From: DASCNA01 sp036011305
GTDB taxonomy: Bacteria; Verrucomicrobiota; Lentisphaeria; Victivallales; GWF2-38-69
Reading direction: 5' to 3'
DNA: 64,000 bases
NCBI GenBank assembly: GCA_036011305.1
Contig: DASCNA010000026.1
Span: 1 to 64,000 of the forward strand
Shown here: positions 54,514 through 63,730 of the stretch, in pieces
Layout of the letters: each line of letters starts with the position of its first letter
Position numbering within the stretch: position 1 is the first letter of the stretch
Notes under the pieces: model-generated
Told to the model about the DNA's origin: nothing
What the model saw: the letters and a program-made list of their open reading frames with translations, nothing else
Databases searched by the model: none
Program-made: the position numbers and the translations under genes

Positions 54514-55338
54514 ATGTTTAAACTAAATAAAGATATAGAAATCGGCAATGGTAAGTTGCTGTTATTAGCTGGTCCATGTGTAGCTGAAAGTAAGGAACTA
54601 TGTCTTGAAACTGCTGAATTTTTGAAAAAAACATGCAGTAAACTTGATATTAATTATGTTTTTAAAGCTTCATTTGATAAGGCAAACAGAAGTTCTGCAA
54701 ATACATTTCGCGGAAATGGCTTAGAAGCCGGGTTGGATATTTTAAAAGAGGTTAAATCTAAACTAAAACTTCCTGTTGTAACGGATGTACATGAATCATG
54801 TCAAATTCCATTGATTTCTAAAGTCGTAGATATAATTCAAATCCCTGCATTTTTATGTCGTCAGACTGATTTGCTTCTTGCTGCAGGCAGATCAGGGAAA
54901 GTAATAAATATTAAAAAGGGACAGTTTATGGCTCCGGAAGATATGAAGGGAGCAGTTGAGAAAATATACAGCACGAAAAATAGTAAAGTGATGTTAACGG
55001 AGAGAGGAACGACTTTCGGTTATCATAATTTAGTTGTCGATATGCGTTCATTTCCGACTATGAAATCATTTGATGTCCCTGTTGTATTTGATGCGACACA
55101 TTCAGTTCAGTTACCAGGAGGGCTTGGTAATTCGTCAGGCGGGCAAAGAGAGTTTGTAGAAACTTTAACTTTAGCGGCTGCAGCAGTTGGAATAGATGCC
55201 CTATTTATGGAAGTTCATCCTGATCCTGACAATGCTTTATCTGACGGTCCAAATTCTTTAAACTTTCAAATGGCCGAAACTTTGCTTCAAAAAGTTAGGA
55301 ATTTATATGAATATCAAAGAAAAAACTTCAAAAATTAA
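54514..55338 (+). CDS. kdsA: 3-deoxy-8-phosphooctulonate synthase, metal-dependent class
   Basis: A 274-residue TIM-barrel enzyme condensing arabinose-5-phosphate with PEP to KDO-8-phosphate. LLAGPCVAES has Cys22 where E. coli has Asn, which marks the metal-dependent class. VVTDVHE, DATHSVQLPGG and HPDPDNALSDGPN give the other ligands. It overlaps kdsC by 32 nt. Confidence 0.96.
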   Translation: MFKLNKDIEIGNGKLLLLAGPCVAESKELCLETAEFLKKTCSKLDINYVFKASFDKANRSSANTFRGNGLEAGLDILKEVKSKLKLPVVTDVHESCQIPLISKVVDIIQIPAFLCRQTDLLLAAGRSGKVINIKKGQFMAPEDMKGAVEKIYSTKNSKVMLTERGTTFGYHNLVVDMRSFPTMKSFDVPVVFDATHSVQLPGGLGNSSGGQREFVETLTLAAAAVGIDALFMEVHPDPDNALSDGPNSLNFQMAETLLQKVRNLYEYQRKNFKN

Positions 55339-55825
55339 AGCTATAATATTAGATGTTGATGGAGTTCTAACTGATGGAAAAGTAGGTTACTCTTCAAAAG
55401 AAGAAGAAATCAAGTTTTTTAATATTAAAGATGGTTTAGGTATAAGTTTAGCACTGAAATCAGGTTTAAAAGTAGGTGTTTTATCTGGAAGATCTTCATC
55501 TGCAAATAAAATTAGGGCCAAAGAATTGAAACTTTCATTTTTATATGAAGGCGAAAAAAATAAAGAAACAGCACTATTTAGATTATTAAAAGAACATAGC
55601 CTGCTTGCAGAAGAGTGTCTTTATATTGGCGATGATTTAATTGATATTCCTGTAATGAAAAAAGTTGGAATAGCAATTGCTGTAGGAGATGCAGTTGATG
55701 AATTGGACGAAGTGTCTGATTTTAGAACCAAAGCATTTGGTGGAAATGGAGCAGTCAGGGAAGCTATTGTATGGCTATTAAAGGAAACATGCAAATGGAA
55801 CGACATAGTAAAAAGCTATATGTAA
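55307..55825 (+). CDS. kdsC: KDO-8-phosphate phosphatase
   Basis: A 172-residue HAD-family phosphatase releasing KDO. The nucleophile motif DVDGVLTDG has Asp16 and Asp18, and the metal motif is YIGDDLIDIPVM. It overlaps kdsA upstream and lptC downstream (31 nt). Confidence 0.94.
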   Translation: MNIKEKTSKIKAIILDVDGVLTDGKVGYSSKEEEIKFFNIKDGLGISLALKSGLKVGVLSGRSSSANKIRAKELKLSFLYEGEKNKETALFRLLKEHSLLAEECLYIGDDLIDIPVMKKVGIAIAVGDAVDELDEVSDFRTKAFGGNGAVREAIVWLLKETCKWNDIVKSYM

Positions 55826-56442
55826 AGTTATTTTTTACATATATATTCTTATTCTTCGCATTAACAGTAAAAGCTGCTGATGAATCGGGAGTTATGGATG
55901 CCAATTTACTCACTTTTCACACTCCTCAATTTAACAAAAAAACTAACAAACTGGAAGCCATAATATCAGGAACTGATGCTGAAACGGTCGGCTCTGGTTA
56001 CAGGCTTCACAATGTAGTTCTGCAGCTTATTGGTAAAGATGGCAAATCAATTGAGGCAGTAATTACAACGCCTATTGCTCTATACAATCAAGCGACCGGC
56101 TTCATAAGCGGAGATAAATGGATAAAACTTAAATCTCTTGAATATGAAGCTCAAGGGATTGGTTTTGATGCCAGTCAGGCAACAGATACACTGCATATCA
56201 GAAGTCATGTAAAACTAACAATTAAAAATACAGGTAAGAAATCATCTGCACTTGATATGGGGACAGATTCATCAAGCAATAATAAAAATAACTCAAAAAA
56301 TAAAACATCCCCAATAACAACTGACTTAAAAACGACATCTAAAACTGCAACTGATTCTGAGGACTCTGAAAATACACTCAAAGATAAATCTGATATAAAA
56401 AACAATACGTCTCAAACTCCGGAGGATAAAACTAATGCATAA
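55795..56442 (+). CDS. lptC: LptC-like periplasmic protein
   Basis: A 215-residue protein in the lptC position. One hydrophobic segment (LFFTYIFLFFALTVKAA) precedes a beta-rich domain of about 120 residues. A tail of about 65 residues rich in Ser, Thr, Asn, Lys and Asp follows; it is low-complexity and unusual for LptC. I start at ATG 55795 because AAAGGA lies 9 nt before it; ATGs at 55771 and 55789 are possible. The role in the trans-envelope LPS bridge is inferred mainly from position. Confidence 0.72.
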   Translation: MERHSKKLYVKLFFTYIFLFFALTVKAADESGVMDANLLTFHTPQFNKKTNKLEAIISGTDAETVGSGYRLHNVVLQLIGKDGKSIEAVITTPIALYNQATGFISGDKWIKLKSLEYEAQGIGFDASQATDTLHIRSHVKLTIKNTGKKSSALDMGTDSSSNNKNNSKNKTSPITTDLKTTSKTATDSEDSENTLKDKSDIKNNTSQTPEDKTNA

Positions 56443-57016
56443 ATCATTTTATCTAAAGTTTTTAATTATATTTTCACTTTTGCTCCCTTTTATATTTATT
56501 TCAAATGTTCATGCAGATGCTTTAGGAAGTCTTTTATCTTCAGGTAAATCAAAAGATTCTAAAAACAAAAAAAAAGGGCCTACAATCATCACTTCAAAAA
56601 CCATGGATATTGACATGAAAAGCAACATTATAACTTTAACAGGAAATGTGTTTGTTGACGATCCTAAAGCAACGATAAACTCAGATCAAATGATTGTCTA
56701 TATCGATAAAAAAACTCAAAAAGCTAAAACTATTGTTGCTATTGACAATGTGGTAATAGTTCAAAAACTTCCTGAAGCGGAGGTGAAGAAAAAAGGGGTA
56801 AGAAAATCTACGGCAGGAAGAGCTAATTACAACGTAGGGACTGGGGTTATAGTGCTTACAGAACATCCAGTTATATTTCAGGGCGGAAGTTATATTAAAG
56901 GGAAACAGATTACTATATGGCGAAACAGTGACAGAATGATAGTTGAAGGAGCTCAACAGACAGGTAAAACCAGTACTCTTGTGCTTAAGAATAACGTATT
57001 AGGCAATTCTGATTGA
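56435..57016 (+). CDS. lptA: LptA-like periplasmic LPS-transport protein
   Basis: A 193-residue protein with a signal peptide (LKFLIIFSLLLPFIFISN, ending VHADA). An OstA-type beta-jellyroll follows: TSKTMDIDMKSNIITLTGNV, NSDQMIVYIDKK and YIKGKQITIWRNSDRMIVEG. It would carry LPS across the periplasm between LptC and LptD. It overlaps lptC by 8 nt and is 42 nt before lptB. Confidence 0.88.
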   Translation: MHKSFYLKFLIIFSLLLPFIFISNVHADALGSLLSSGKSKDSKNKKKGPTIITSKTMDIDMKSNIITLTGNVFVDDPKATINSDQMIVYIDKKTQKAKTIVAIDNVVIVQKLPEAEVKKKGVRKSTAGRANYNVGTGVIVLTEHPVIFQGGSYIKGKQITIWRNSDRMIVEGAQQTGKTSTLVLKNNVLGNSD

Positions 57017-57058
57017 AATAGTTTTTAATATTTAATACTCATTTAGGAAATAAACCTT

Positions 57059-57811
57059 ATGTCTGAAGTAAAGGATACTCAAGAAAACAATATATTGGTA
57101 GAAACTGAGGGATTGGTAAAAGCCTATAAAGGACGCCGCGTGGTAAACGGTGTATCAATGAATGTGCGTGAAGGTGAAGTAGTAGGCCTGCTTGGGCCGA
57201 ACGGAGCCGGGAAAACAACAAGTTTTTATATGGTTATGGGGCTTATCAGACAGGATAGCGGAACTGTTACTTTTAAAAATGCAGATATTTCAAATTATCC
57301 AATGTATAGGCGTGCCAGGTTGGGGATGGGGTATCTTGCTCAGGATGCTTCTATTTTTAGAAAATTGACGGTTGAACAAAACATAATGGCAATATTAGAA
57401 ACTTTAGATTTAACATCTTCTGAAAGAAAACAGAGACTTAAATTTTTGTTAGATGAACTAGAAATAGCCTACCTGGCAAAACAGCCGGCAATGACATTGA
57501 GTGGCGGCGAAAGAAGAAGGTTGGAAATAACAAGAGCATTAGTAACAAATCCATCTCTTATACTTTTAGACGAACCATTCAGCGGAGTGGACCCTATAGC
57601 TGTTTATGATGTACAGCAAGTTATTTTAAAACTTAGAGACAAGGGACTTGCTATTTTGATAACTGACCATAATGTGAGAGAAACCCTTTCTGTTGTTAAC
57701 AGAGCTTACATAATGTGTGAAGGGCAGATTTTATTGCACGGCAGCAGTGATTACTTGGTTAAAGATCCAAAAGCACGTGAAATATATTTAGGTCCGAAAT
57801 TCGCTATGTAA
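57059..57811 (+). CDS. lptB: LPS export ABC transporter ATPase
   Basis: A 250-residue ABC ATPase. Walker A GPNGAGKT is at 46-53, Q-loop Gln95, signature LSGGE at 147-151, Walker B LILLDEP at 167-173 and switch His204. It powers LPS extraction with LptFG, which are not in the window. No rpoN follows; hpf does, the same order minus rpoN as in many Gram-negatives. Confidence 0.96.
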   Translation: MSEVKDTQENNILVETEGLVKAYKGRRVVNGVSMNVREGEVVGLLGPNGAGKTTSFYMVMGLIRQDSGTVTFKNADISNYPMYRRARLGMGYLAQDASIFRKLTVEQNIMAILETLDLTSSERKQRLKFLLDELEIAYLAKQPAMTLSGGERRRLEITRALVTNPSLILLDEPFSGVDPIAVYDVQQVILKLRDKGLAILITDHNVRETLSVVNRAYIMCEGQILLHGSSDYLVKDPKAREIYLGPKFAM

Positions 57812-57880
57812 AGTGTATTTTAATTGTTTTATTTATTACTATTGCTATAGTATACTGTCAAATAAAAAAAGGAGTCAATA

Positions 57881-58243
57881 ATGAGTATTATCGTAAGTGT
57901 TCGAAACGGGAATATTTCTGAAACATTAAAAACTTATGCTGAAGATAAAATTACTTCTTTAATCGAAAATTTTCCTAAGATCACAAGTGCAAGAGTAATT
58001 TTAGATGCACAAAAATCAAGATATGAAGCTGAAGTAATAATCAGAGGTAAAAACTTTAATGTAGAAGCAAGTGATGAATCTTTTGATATGTATGATTCTA
58101 TAGATTCAATTGCAGATAAAGCTAATACTCAGCTTAGAAAGCATTATGATAAAGTTCAAAATCATTATAAACCTTCAAAGCATCCGATAACAGATAAAGA
58201 AGAAGCTGAAGACCTTGAAGAAATACAGGAATATGTAGAATAG
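57881..58243 (+). CDS. hpf: ribosome hibernation-promoting factor, short form
   Basis: A 120-residue HPF/YfiA-type protein. VRNGNISETLKTYAEDKITSL and YEAEVIIRGKNFNVEASDES with DSIADKANTQLRKHYDK are family features. It lacks the long C-terminal dimerisation domain and ends in an acidic tail. AAAGGAG fixes the start. A sigma-70-like TTGTTT/TATAGT pair lies just upstream (57824-57851), so it may have its own promoter. Confidence 0.9.
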   Translation: MSIIVSVRNGNISETLKTYAEDKITSLIENFPKITSARVILDAQKSRYEAEVIIRGKNFNVEASDESFDMYDSIDSIADKANTQLRKHYDKVQNHYKPSKHPITDKEEAEDLEEIQEYVE

Positions 58244-58273
58244 CTATTTCATTAGCTTTGTTTTAAATATTAT

Positions 58274-58306
58274 GCCTCTTAGGTCAATTTACTTAAGAGG
58301 CTTTTT
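58274..58306 (+). terminator. rho-independent terminator of hpf
   Basis: GCCTCTTA (58274-58281) pairs with TAAGAGGC (58294-58301) over a 12-base loop and is followed by five T. Confidence 0.8.
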
Positions 58307-58335
58307 GCTTATGTACAGAAAATTAGAATTTTACA

Positions 58336-58833
58336 ATGGAAGAGAACTATTTTGATAAACGAAACAAGTGGCTTATATCTGAAGATATAAGCTTTCTAAA
58401 ATACTGTAAAGTTGAAAATTATAAATCTACAGGACCAGGGGGACAGAAGAAAAATAAAAAATCTTCAGCAGTAAGACTCACTCACCTCCCCACAGGTTTA
58501 ACAGTAATTTCTGATAATTACAGAGAGCAGGCTGTCAATAAAAAAATTGCTGTAAGAAAACTAAAAATTAAAATTGCTATTAATATCCTTGGCCCTGAGA
58601 TTGAATTAGATAGAACTGTTGTCAGTTCTGCCAACGACGAATATCCTTTATGGATTGCCAGAGTTTTTGATATTTTAAAAGAAAACAGGTATGATATTAG
58701 AGAAGCTGCCAGAATTTTAAAACTAACTGTTTCCAAGCTGGTAAAACAAATTTATAAAGATAAAAAAATATGGGACGCCATTAATAGCAACAGAGTTCTT
58801 AACAACACTTATCCGCTTAATCCTCCTAAATAA
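58336..58833 (+). CDS. GGQ-motif peptide-chain-release-factor-like protein
   Basis: A 165-residue protein with an RF-1-type catalytic domain; the GGQ is at 35-37 (STGPGGQKKNKKSS). A helical C-terminal part (YDIREAARILKLTVSKLVKQ) follows instead of the stop-codon-recognition domain. It probably acts as a peptidyl-tRNA hydrolase on stalled ribosomes, as ArfB or RF-H-like proteins do. It begins just past the hpf terminator. Confidence 0.85.
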   Translation: MEENYFDKRNKWLISEDISFLKYCKVENYKSTGPGGQKKNKKSSAVRLTHLPTGLTVISDNYREQAVNKKIAVRKLKIKIAINILGPEIELDRTVVSSANDEYPLWIARVFDILKENRYDIREAARILKLTVSKLVKQIYKDKKIWDAINSNRVLNNTYPLNPPK

Positions 58834-58925
58834 TGATTATAGTATTATCATTATTCTGATTTTGGATGAAATTAAGTTTTTTTACATATCATTTGAGCAA
58901 ATTTACATACTGTTTAATTTGAACA

Positions 58926-58954
58926 TTGACTTTGAAAATATATTTCAATATAAT
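58926..58954 (+). promoter_or_regulatory. sigma-70 promoter with dyad in the spacer
   Basis: TTGACT (58926-58931), a 17-bp spacer and TATAAT (58949-58954). The spacer is flanked by TTGAAA (58932-58937) and TTTCAA (58943-58948), a 6-bp inverted repeat over 5 bases. A repressor bound there would block RNA polymerase. The gene starts 48 bp downstream. Confidence 0.7.
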
Positions 58955-59001
58955 TGTAATTACTATTTTATGTTTTAATAATAATTCCATATAAAGAATG
59001 A

Positions 59002-60282
59002 ATGAAAACTCAAAAAATTGAAATTTTATTAATATCAAAAGATTTAGAATACAAGGAACATTTAACTAAAGTTCTTGCTTCTTCAAAAACTCTTGATTTC
59101 TCTATTATTATTTTTGATAATATAGAAAAGATATTTGAGAATATTAGTAATAAACCATGTGACGTTATTTTTTTAGATTTAGATTTAATTAAGCACAATC
59201 CAATGCGGATGCTTAAGATTGCATCTTCCAACATACCGGAACTACCTATTATAATTGTCAGTCATGAAGAAGATGCTGAACTTGCAGTCAGTTCTGTTAG
59301 ATATGGAGCCTCAGATTATTTGTTGAAGGCACAAAATAATGCTCATATACTATCCATCGCTATAAGATATACAATTGAAAGAAGAAAAACTGAAAAATTT
59401 CAGAAAGAACAATTACACTTCTTGCAAAGTGTAATGGATAATATACCTAGTCCACTGTTTTTAAAGGGAACAGATTTAACTTTCGGGGCATGTAATACAG
59501 CTTTTGAAAGACTTGTCGGTATGCCTAAAAATGATATTATTGGGAAAACAGTATTCGACATTTTTGATGAACATAACAGTGAAATATTAAGAGAAAAAGA
59601 GATCTATCTTATATCTCACGGAGGGACAGAGGTTTATGAGTTAACCATACATAAAACAAAAAATAAACATATAAATATGGTTTTTCATGAAACTACCCAT
59701 AAAAGAGCAGATAATTCCCTTGCAGGTTTAATTGGCGTAGGAACTGATGTATCACAATTAAAGAAAGCTGAACATTCTTTGATCTTAGCTAAAAACAACC
59801 TACAAAAAAAAGTAGAAGAAAGAACTAAAGCTCTTGAAAATTCGAACTATTTTCTTAAAAAACAAATCATTCAAAGGAAAAATATTTATGACCAACTTCA
59901 AAGAGAAAGAAAGGTCTTTTTTAATGGACCTGTAATCGTATTTAGATATAAAATAGCTGAAGAAGACCTGCTTGAATTTGTATCGCCTAATATACTGAGA
60001 TTTGGATATACTCATCAGGAACTGATTGAAAAACATTTTACTTTTTATGATATTATAGATGAATATGACACTAAAAAAGTAATTTATAAAATTTATAAAA
60101 ATATTAAAAACAATATAGATAATTTTGAACTTAATTTTTCTATTGTTTCCAAAGGTGATAAGGTAAAGACAAAAGTTCATGCCTATATCGCAGCTATAAG
60201 AAACAGTGACAACCATCCAATACACATTGATGGATATATTATTGATTCCTCGTATTGGATCGATGCAAATAACAGTCAATAA
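59002..60282 (+). CDS. receiver-PAS-PAS signalling protein without output domain
   Basis: A 426-residue cytoplasmic protein. Residues 6-120 are a response-regulator receiver domain (probable phospho-Asp59 in DVIFLDLDL, Ser87, Lys109). Residues about 135-250 are a PAS domain (AFERLVGMPKNDIIGKTVFD) with a PAC-like end. A coiled coil (KNNLQKKVEERTKALENS) links to a second PAS-like domain (about 310-420). No kinase, GGDEF or DNA-binding domain follows. It may relay through another protein. Confidence 0.85.
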   Translation: MKTQKIEILLISKDLEYKEHLTKVLASSKTLDFSIIIFDNIEKIFENISNKPCDVIFLDLDLIKHNPMRMLKIASSNIPELPIIIVSHEEDAELAVSSVRYGASDYLLKAQNNAHILSIAIRYTIERRKTEKFQKEQLHFLQSVMDNIPSPLFLKGTDLTFGACNTAFERLVGMPKNDIIGKTVFDIFDEHNSEILREKEIYLISHGGTEVYELTIHKTKNKHINMVFHETTHKRADNSLAGLIGVGTDVSQLKKAEHSLILAKNNLQKKVEERTKALENSNYFLKKQIIQRKNIYDQLQRERKVFFNGPVIVFRYKIAEEDLLEFVSPNILRFGYTHQELIEKHFTFYDIIDEYDTKKVIYKIYKNIKNNIDNFELNFSIVSKGDKVKTKVHAYIAAIRNSDNHPIHIDGYIIDSSYWIDANNSQ

Positions 60283-60385
60283 TGATTATGATCTTTCCAC
60301 GCTGATTAATTATTACCCTAATCTTGCTTTTTATAAACAACCAAATAGATTAAATAAATTTATTATATATAAGAGAAATTTACTT

Positions 60386-61189
60386 ATGGCTAAAAAAAAT
60401 CATAATATAGATGAACTTGTAAGCATTATAAGACACCTAAGAGCTCCTGATGGCTGTCCATGGGACAGGAAACAGACACATGAATCTTTAAAAACTCTGT
60501 TTATTGAGGAAGCTGCAGAACTGCTGGATGCAATCGATGCTGAAGATAGTGAGAATATTAAAGAAGAGTTAGGTGACTTATTGATGCATATAGTTTTCCA
60601 TTCTCAAATTGCAAATGAAAACGGTAGGTTTTCTTTTGAAGATGTAGTAAATGAAGTATCTGAAAAAATGCTTAGAAGACATCCTCATATTTTTGGAAAT
60701 AATCAGAAACTTAATAATCCTGATCAAGTTGTAAAATTATGGGAAGAAATAAAATCAGAAGAAAAAAAGAAAAAAAACATTCCACAGCCAACCTCTATTT
60801 TAGACGGCATTCCAAATAACTTACCTGCACTCGTAAGAGCAGAGCAAATACAAGAAAAAGCTGCAGGAATAGGCTTTGACTGGGAAAATGAACAAGGTAT
60901 ACTAATTAAGCTTGATGAAGAGATAGACGAGCTTAAAAAAGCTTATGCTACCAATAATAATGAAGAAATAGAAGAGGAAATTGGTGATTTATTATTTACG
61001 TTGGTAAATTTATCACGTTTTAGAAATAGAGGGTCTTCAACGACCTTGCTTAATAAAACAATTGATAAATTTAAATCACGATTTAATTACATTGAAACAC
61101 AGGTAAGAAAAGATAATAAATATCTTTCGGACTTGGAAATTGCTGAATTAGAATATCATTGGCAAAATTCAAAATCAAAAACCACTTAG
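60386..61189 (+). CDS. mazG: nucleoside triphosphate pyrophosphohydrolase MazG
   Basis: A 267-residue protein with two MazG domains. The first has CPWDRKQTHESLKTLFIEEA and EELGDLL; the second has DEEIDELKKAY and EEIGDLL. It hydrolyses NTPs to NMP and pyrophosphate for nucleotide cleaning. I start at ATG 60386, which gives the family length (E. coli 263); in-frame codons farther upstream run into the preceding PAS gene. Confidence 0.94.
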   Translation: MAKKNHNIDELVSIIRHLRAPDGCPWDRKQTHESLKTLFIEEAAELLDAIDAEDSENIKEELGDLLMHIVFHSQIANENGRFSFEDVVNEVSEKMLRRHPHIFGNNQKLNNPDQVVKLWEEIKSEEKKKKNIPQPTSILDGIPNNLPALVRAEQIQEKAAGIGFDWENEQGILIKLDEEIDELKKAYATNNNEEIEEEIGDLLFTLVNLSRFRNRGSSTTLLNKTIDKFKSRFNYIETQVRKDNKYLSDLEIAELEYHWQNSKSKTT

Positions 61190-61208
61190 ATAGAGGACAT
61201 AATTATAT

Positions 61209-62783
61209 ATGTTAAATTCAGACTTTATAAATATTTATGATACAACACTCAGAGATGGATCACAGGCAGAAGGTGTTTCATTTTCAATGCATGATAAAAT
61301 TAGAATTGCTGAAAATCTTGATAAATTCGGTGTTTTATATATCGAAGGAGGCTGGCCAGGATCTAATCCAAGAGATATTGCTTTTTTTGAAGCAGCCAAA
61401 AAAATTAATTTTATTAATTCAAAACTTGCTGCTTTTGGAAGTACTAGAAGAAACAATAATAAAGTTGAAGAAGATGACAATATATTAAAGCTGCTTGAAT
61501 CAGAAGCACCCGTAGTAACCATTTTTGGAAAGTCATGGCTACTGCATGTCAACGATGTATTAAGAATATCACCAGATGACAATTTGAAAATTATTGCAGA
61601 TTCATGCTCTTTTCTGCATGATAAAGGCAGAGAGATTATTTTTGATGCAGAACATTTTTTTGATGGTTATAAAGATAACTCTGAGTATGCTAAGGCTGCT
61701 TTAAAAACAGCTGTAAGTAATGGTGCAACAACAGTTGTATTATGTGATACAAACGGTGGGTGTCTAACTTCTGAAATTAATACAATATGCAAAGACGTAG
61801 TTAATTCACTTTCAAAAGATATTATTGTCGGTATTCATTGTCATAATGATTCTGATTTAGCAGTTGCAAACTCTTTAACTGCTGTTGAAGCAGGGATTAG
61901 GCATATCCAGGGAACAATAAACGGCTATGGTGAAAGGTGCGGGAATGCAAATTTATGCTCTATACTGCCTAATCTTGAGCTGAAAATGCATAAAAAAGTT
62001 TTGCCGGACGGTAATTTAACAAAATTAAAAGAACTGAGTAGATTCGTTGATGAAATAACAAATTTAAAAAACAATCACAGACAACCTTATGTTGGTGACA
62101 GTTCATTTGCTCATAAAGGGGGAATGCATGTCAATGCTGTTGATAAAAATCCGGTGACCTTTGAGCACGTAACTCCTGAATTAGTGGGGAACAAGCGTAG
62201 AATTTTAGTTTCTGATCTGTCAGGAAAAAGTAATATATTAATGAAAATAGCTGAACATAACTTAGAAACCATATCCAAAGATGAACTGAAAGATGTTTTA
62301 GAAAATTTGAAGAAAATGGAAAATGAAGGTTATGAATTTGAAACAGCTGATGCTTCATTCAGCATTATGCTGGATAAAGCAATGAATAGGCATACTCCAT
62401 TTTTTAGTTTAGATGGTTATAGTGTGATTATTGAGCAAAGAGGGCATGATAAACCATGTATTGCTGAAGCTACTGTCAAAGTTAATGTCAAAGGTGAACA
62501 TGAACTTACAGCAGCTGAAGGAGAAGGCCCGATTAATGCTTTGGACAAAGCTTTAAGAAAAGCATTAAGACGTTTTTATCCTGAAATAAAAGATGTCAAA
62601 TTGAATGACTATAAAGTCAGAATACTTGAGGGTAATGATGGAACAGCGTCAAAAACAAGAGTTTTAATTGAATCCGGTAATGGAAAAGAAACTTGGGAGA
62701 CTGTTGGAGTAAGTGAAAATATAATAGAAGCATCATGGGAAGCCTTGGTCGATTCTGTAGAGTATATTTTACAGAAAGAATAA
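61209..62783 (+). CDS. cimA: (R)-citramalate synthase
   Basis: A 524-residue alpha-isopropylmalate-synthase-family enzyme of the citramalate type. The catalytic HMGL barrel starts YDTTLRDGSQAEGVSFS, and EGGWPGSNPRD, HCHNDSDLAVANS and GYGERCGNANL follow. The C-terminal 120 residues form the regulatory LeuA dimer domain, probably isoleucine feedback. Length and the GGWPGSNPRD segment favour the Geobacter-type CimA that makes isoleucine from pyruvate and acetyl-CoA. It lies 19 nt after mazG. Confidence 0.92.
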   Translation: MLNSDFINIYDTTLRDGSQAEGVSFSMHDKIRIAENLDKFGVLYIEGGWPGSNPRDIAFFEAAKKINFINSKLAAFGSTRRNNNKVEEDDNILKLLESEAPVVTIFGKSWLLHVNDVLRISPDDNLKIIADSCSFLHDKGREIIFDAEHFFDGYKDNSEYAKAALKTAVSNGATTVVLCDTNGGCLTSEINTICKDVVNSLSKDIIVGIHCHNDSDLAVANSLTAVEAGIRHIQGTINGYGERCGNANLCSILPNLELKMHKKVLPDGNLTKLKELSRFVDEITNLKNNHRQPYVGDSSFAHKGGMHVNAVDKNPVTFEHVTPELVGNKRRILVSDLSGKSNILMKIAEHNLETISKDELKDVLENLKKMENEGYEFETADASFSIMLDKAMNRHTPFFSLDGYSVIIEQRGHDKPCIAEATVKVNVKGEHELTAAEGEGPINALDKALRKALRRFYPEIKDVKLNDYKVRILEGNDGTASKTRVLIESGNGKETWETVGVSENIIEASWEALVDSVEYILQKE

Positions 62784-62824
62784 TAAAACTGCTTTTTAGC
62801 ATTTTTTAATGCATGTAGCTTATA

Positions 62825-62878
62825 GATTTTATTATAAATTATCTTATCATTAAGAGTAAGATATTTTATAATAAAATC
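62825..62878. repeat. 22-bp inverted repeat with one mismatch
   Basis: Arms 62825-62846 and 62857-62878 pair at 21 of 22 positions (only T62839/T62864 fails), with a 10-base loop TCATTAAGAG. It sits between cimA and the hydrophobic protein gene. No T-tract follows either way, so it is not a typical terminator. Confidence 0.65.
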
Positions 62879-62893
62879 CATTAATATGTATTA

Positions 62894-63274
62894 ATGTACG
62901 CATACGCTAAAAAGTCTCTCTTTATTTATCTTTGTGCAGGTATACTGGCCTATGGGATTCCAGTGCCTAAAGCTAGAGCAATGGACCCGGTTACCATTGC
63001 TATTTTAGCTCCAATATTATTACCTTATGCGATTAAAATTGCAAAATATACAGCGAAAGGACTTATTCGAACTATTCCAGGATGGTATAAAGCCGGTATA
63101 GAGTTATTAAATTTTTTCAGGCTTCCACTTGGCTTTTTACAAGTTACTCTTGGATTTCCCTTTGGATTACTTGGATATGGAATTGACAATATAATTCAAG
63201 GCGCAGTAGCTCCATTTATGTTTTTTTGGGAATTCCTTTGTATGCCTTTATATTTCTTCGGATTTAAGAATTAA
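62894..63274 (+). CDS. small hydrophobic secreted or membrane protein, unknown
   Basis: A 126-residue protein with a hydrophobic start (LFIYLCAGILAYG) and possible signal peptidase site after PKARA. It has further helices with positively charged breaks (YAIKIAKYTAKGLIRTIPGWYKAG) and a C-terminal Phe-rich helix. I recognise no family. No ribosome site is obvious at the ATG. It is 5 nt before the DciA-like gene and follows a long inverted repeat. Confidence 0.6.
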   Translation: MYAYAKKSLFIYLCAGILAYGIPVPKARAMDPVTIAILAPILLPYAIKIAKYTAKGLIRTIPGWYKAGIELLNFFRLPLGFLQVTLGFPFGLLGYGIDNIIQGAVAPFMFFWEFLCMPLYFFGFKN

Positions 63275-63279
63275 AAAAT

Positions 63280-63711
63280 ATGAATAATAATTTTGATGAC
63301 AAATGGTTCAAAATCCATAAAAAATCTAAGAGAAAAAAATATAATAAATTAGAATCTATATTGTCAGAATGGTATGGAAAGGGCGTAGCAAAAAACGAAA
63401 TTACTGCTTATCTTCCTAAGCCTATTCCAATCCAGGACTCACTAAAAAAAATTATGTCTGAAGCTTCTATTCCTGAGCAGGGCAAACTGGTAAGATTGCA
63501 AAAAGAATGGATCGCTCTAGTTGGTGAACAGGTAGGGAAAGTGTCAAAACCAGTTTCTATAAAAAATGGTTATTTGAGTATAGAAGTTAATAATAGTATT
63601 TGGCTTATGGAGCTTAAAAATTACTACAGTTCTTTAATTGAAGAAAAAATTCGTTCATTTTGTGGAAAAAAATTCTTTAGAAAACTATTGTTCATTCCAT
63701 CAGGTAAATAA
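63280..63711 (+). CDS. DciA-like protein (DUF721)
   Basis: A 143-residue protein of the DUF721/DciA family, the ancestral bacterial replicative-helicase loader. The conserved domain is at the C-terminal half (KEWIALVGEQVGKVSKPV, LSIEVNNSIWLMELK). The N-terminal 60 residues are basic and linker-like. It starts 5 nt after the preceding gene. Confidence 0.8.
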   Translation: MNNNFDDKWFKIHKKSKRKKYNKLESILSEWYGKGVAKNEITAYLPKPIPIQDSLKKIMSEASIPEQGKLVRLQKEWIALVGEQVGKVSKPVSIKNGYLSIEVNNSIWLMELKNYYSSLIEEKIRSFCGKKFFRKLLFIPSGK

Positions 63712-63730
63712 GAAGGGATAATATTACTTT

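Noticed and set aside
60206..60385. An upstream extension of mazG into the PAS gene.
   Set aside because: The first 60 residues would be unlike the family, and ATG 60386 gives normal MazG length.
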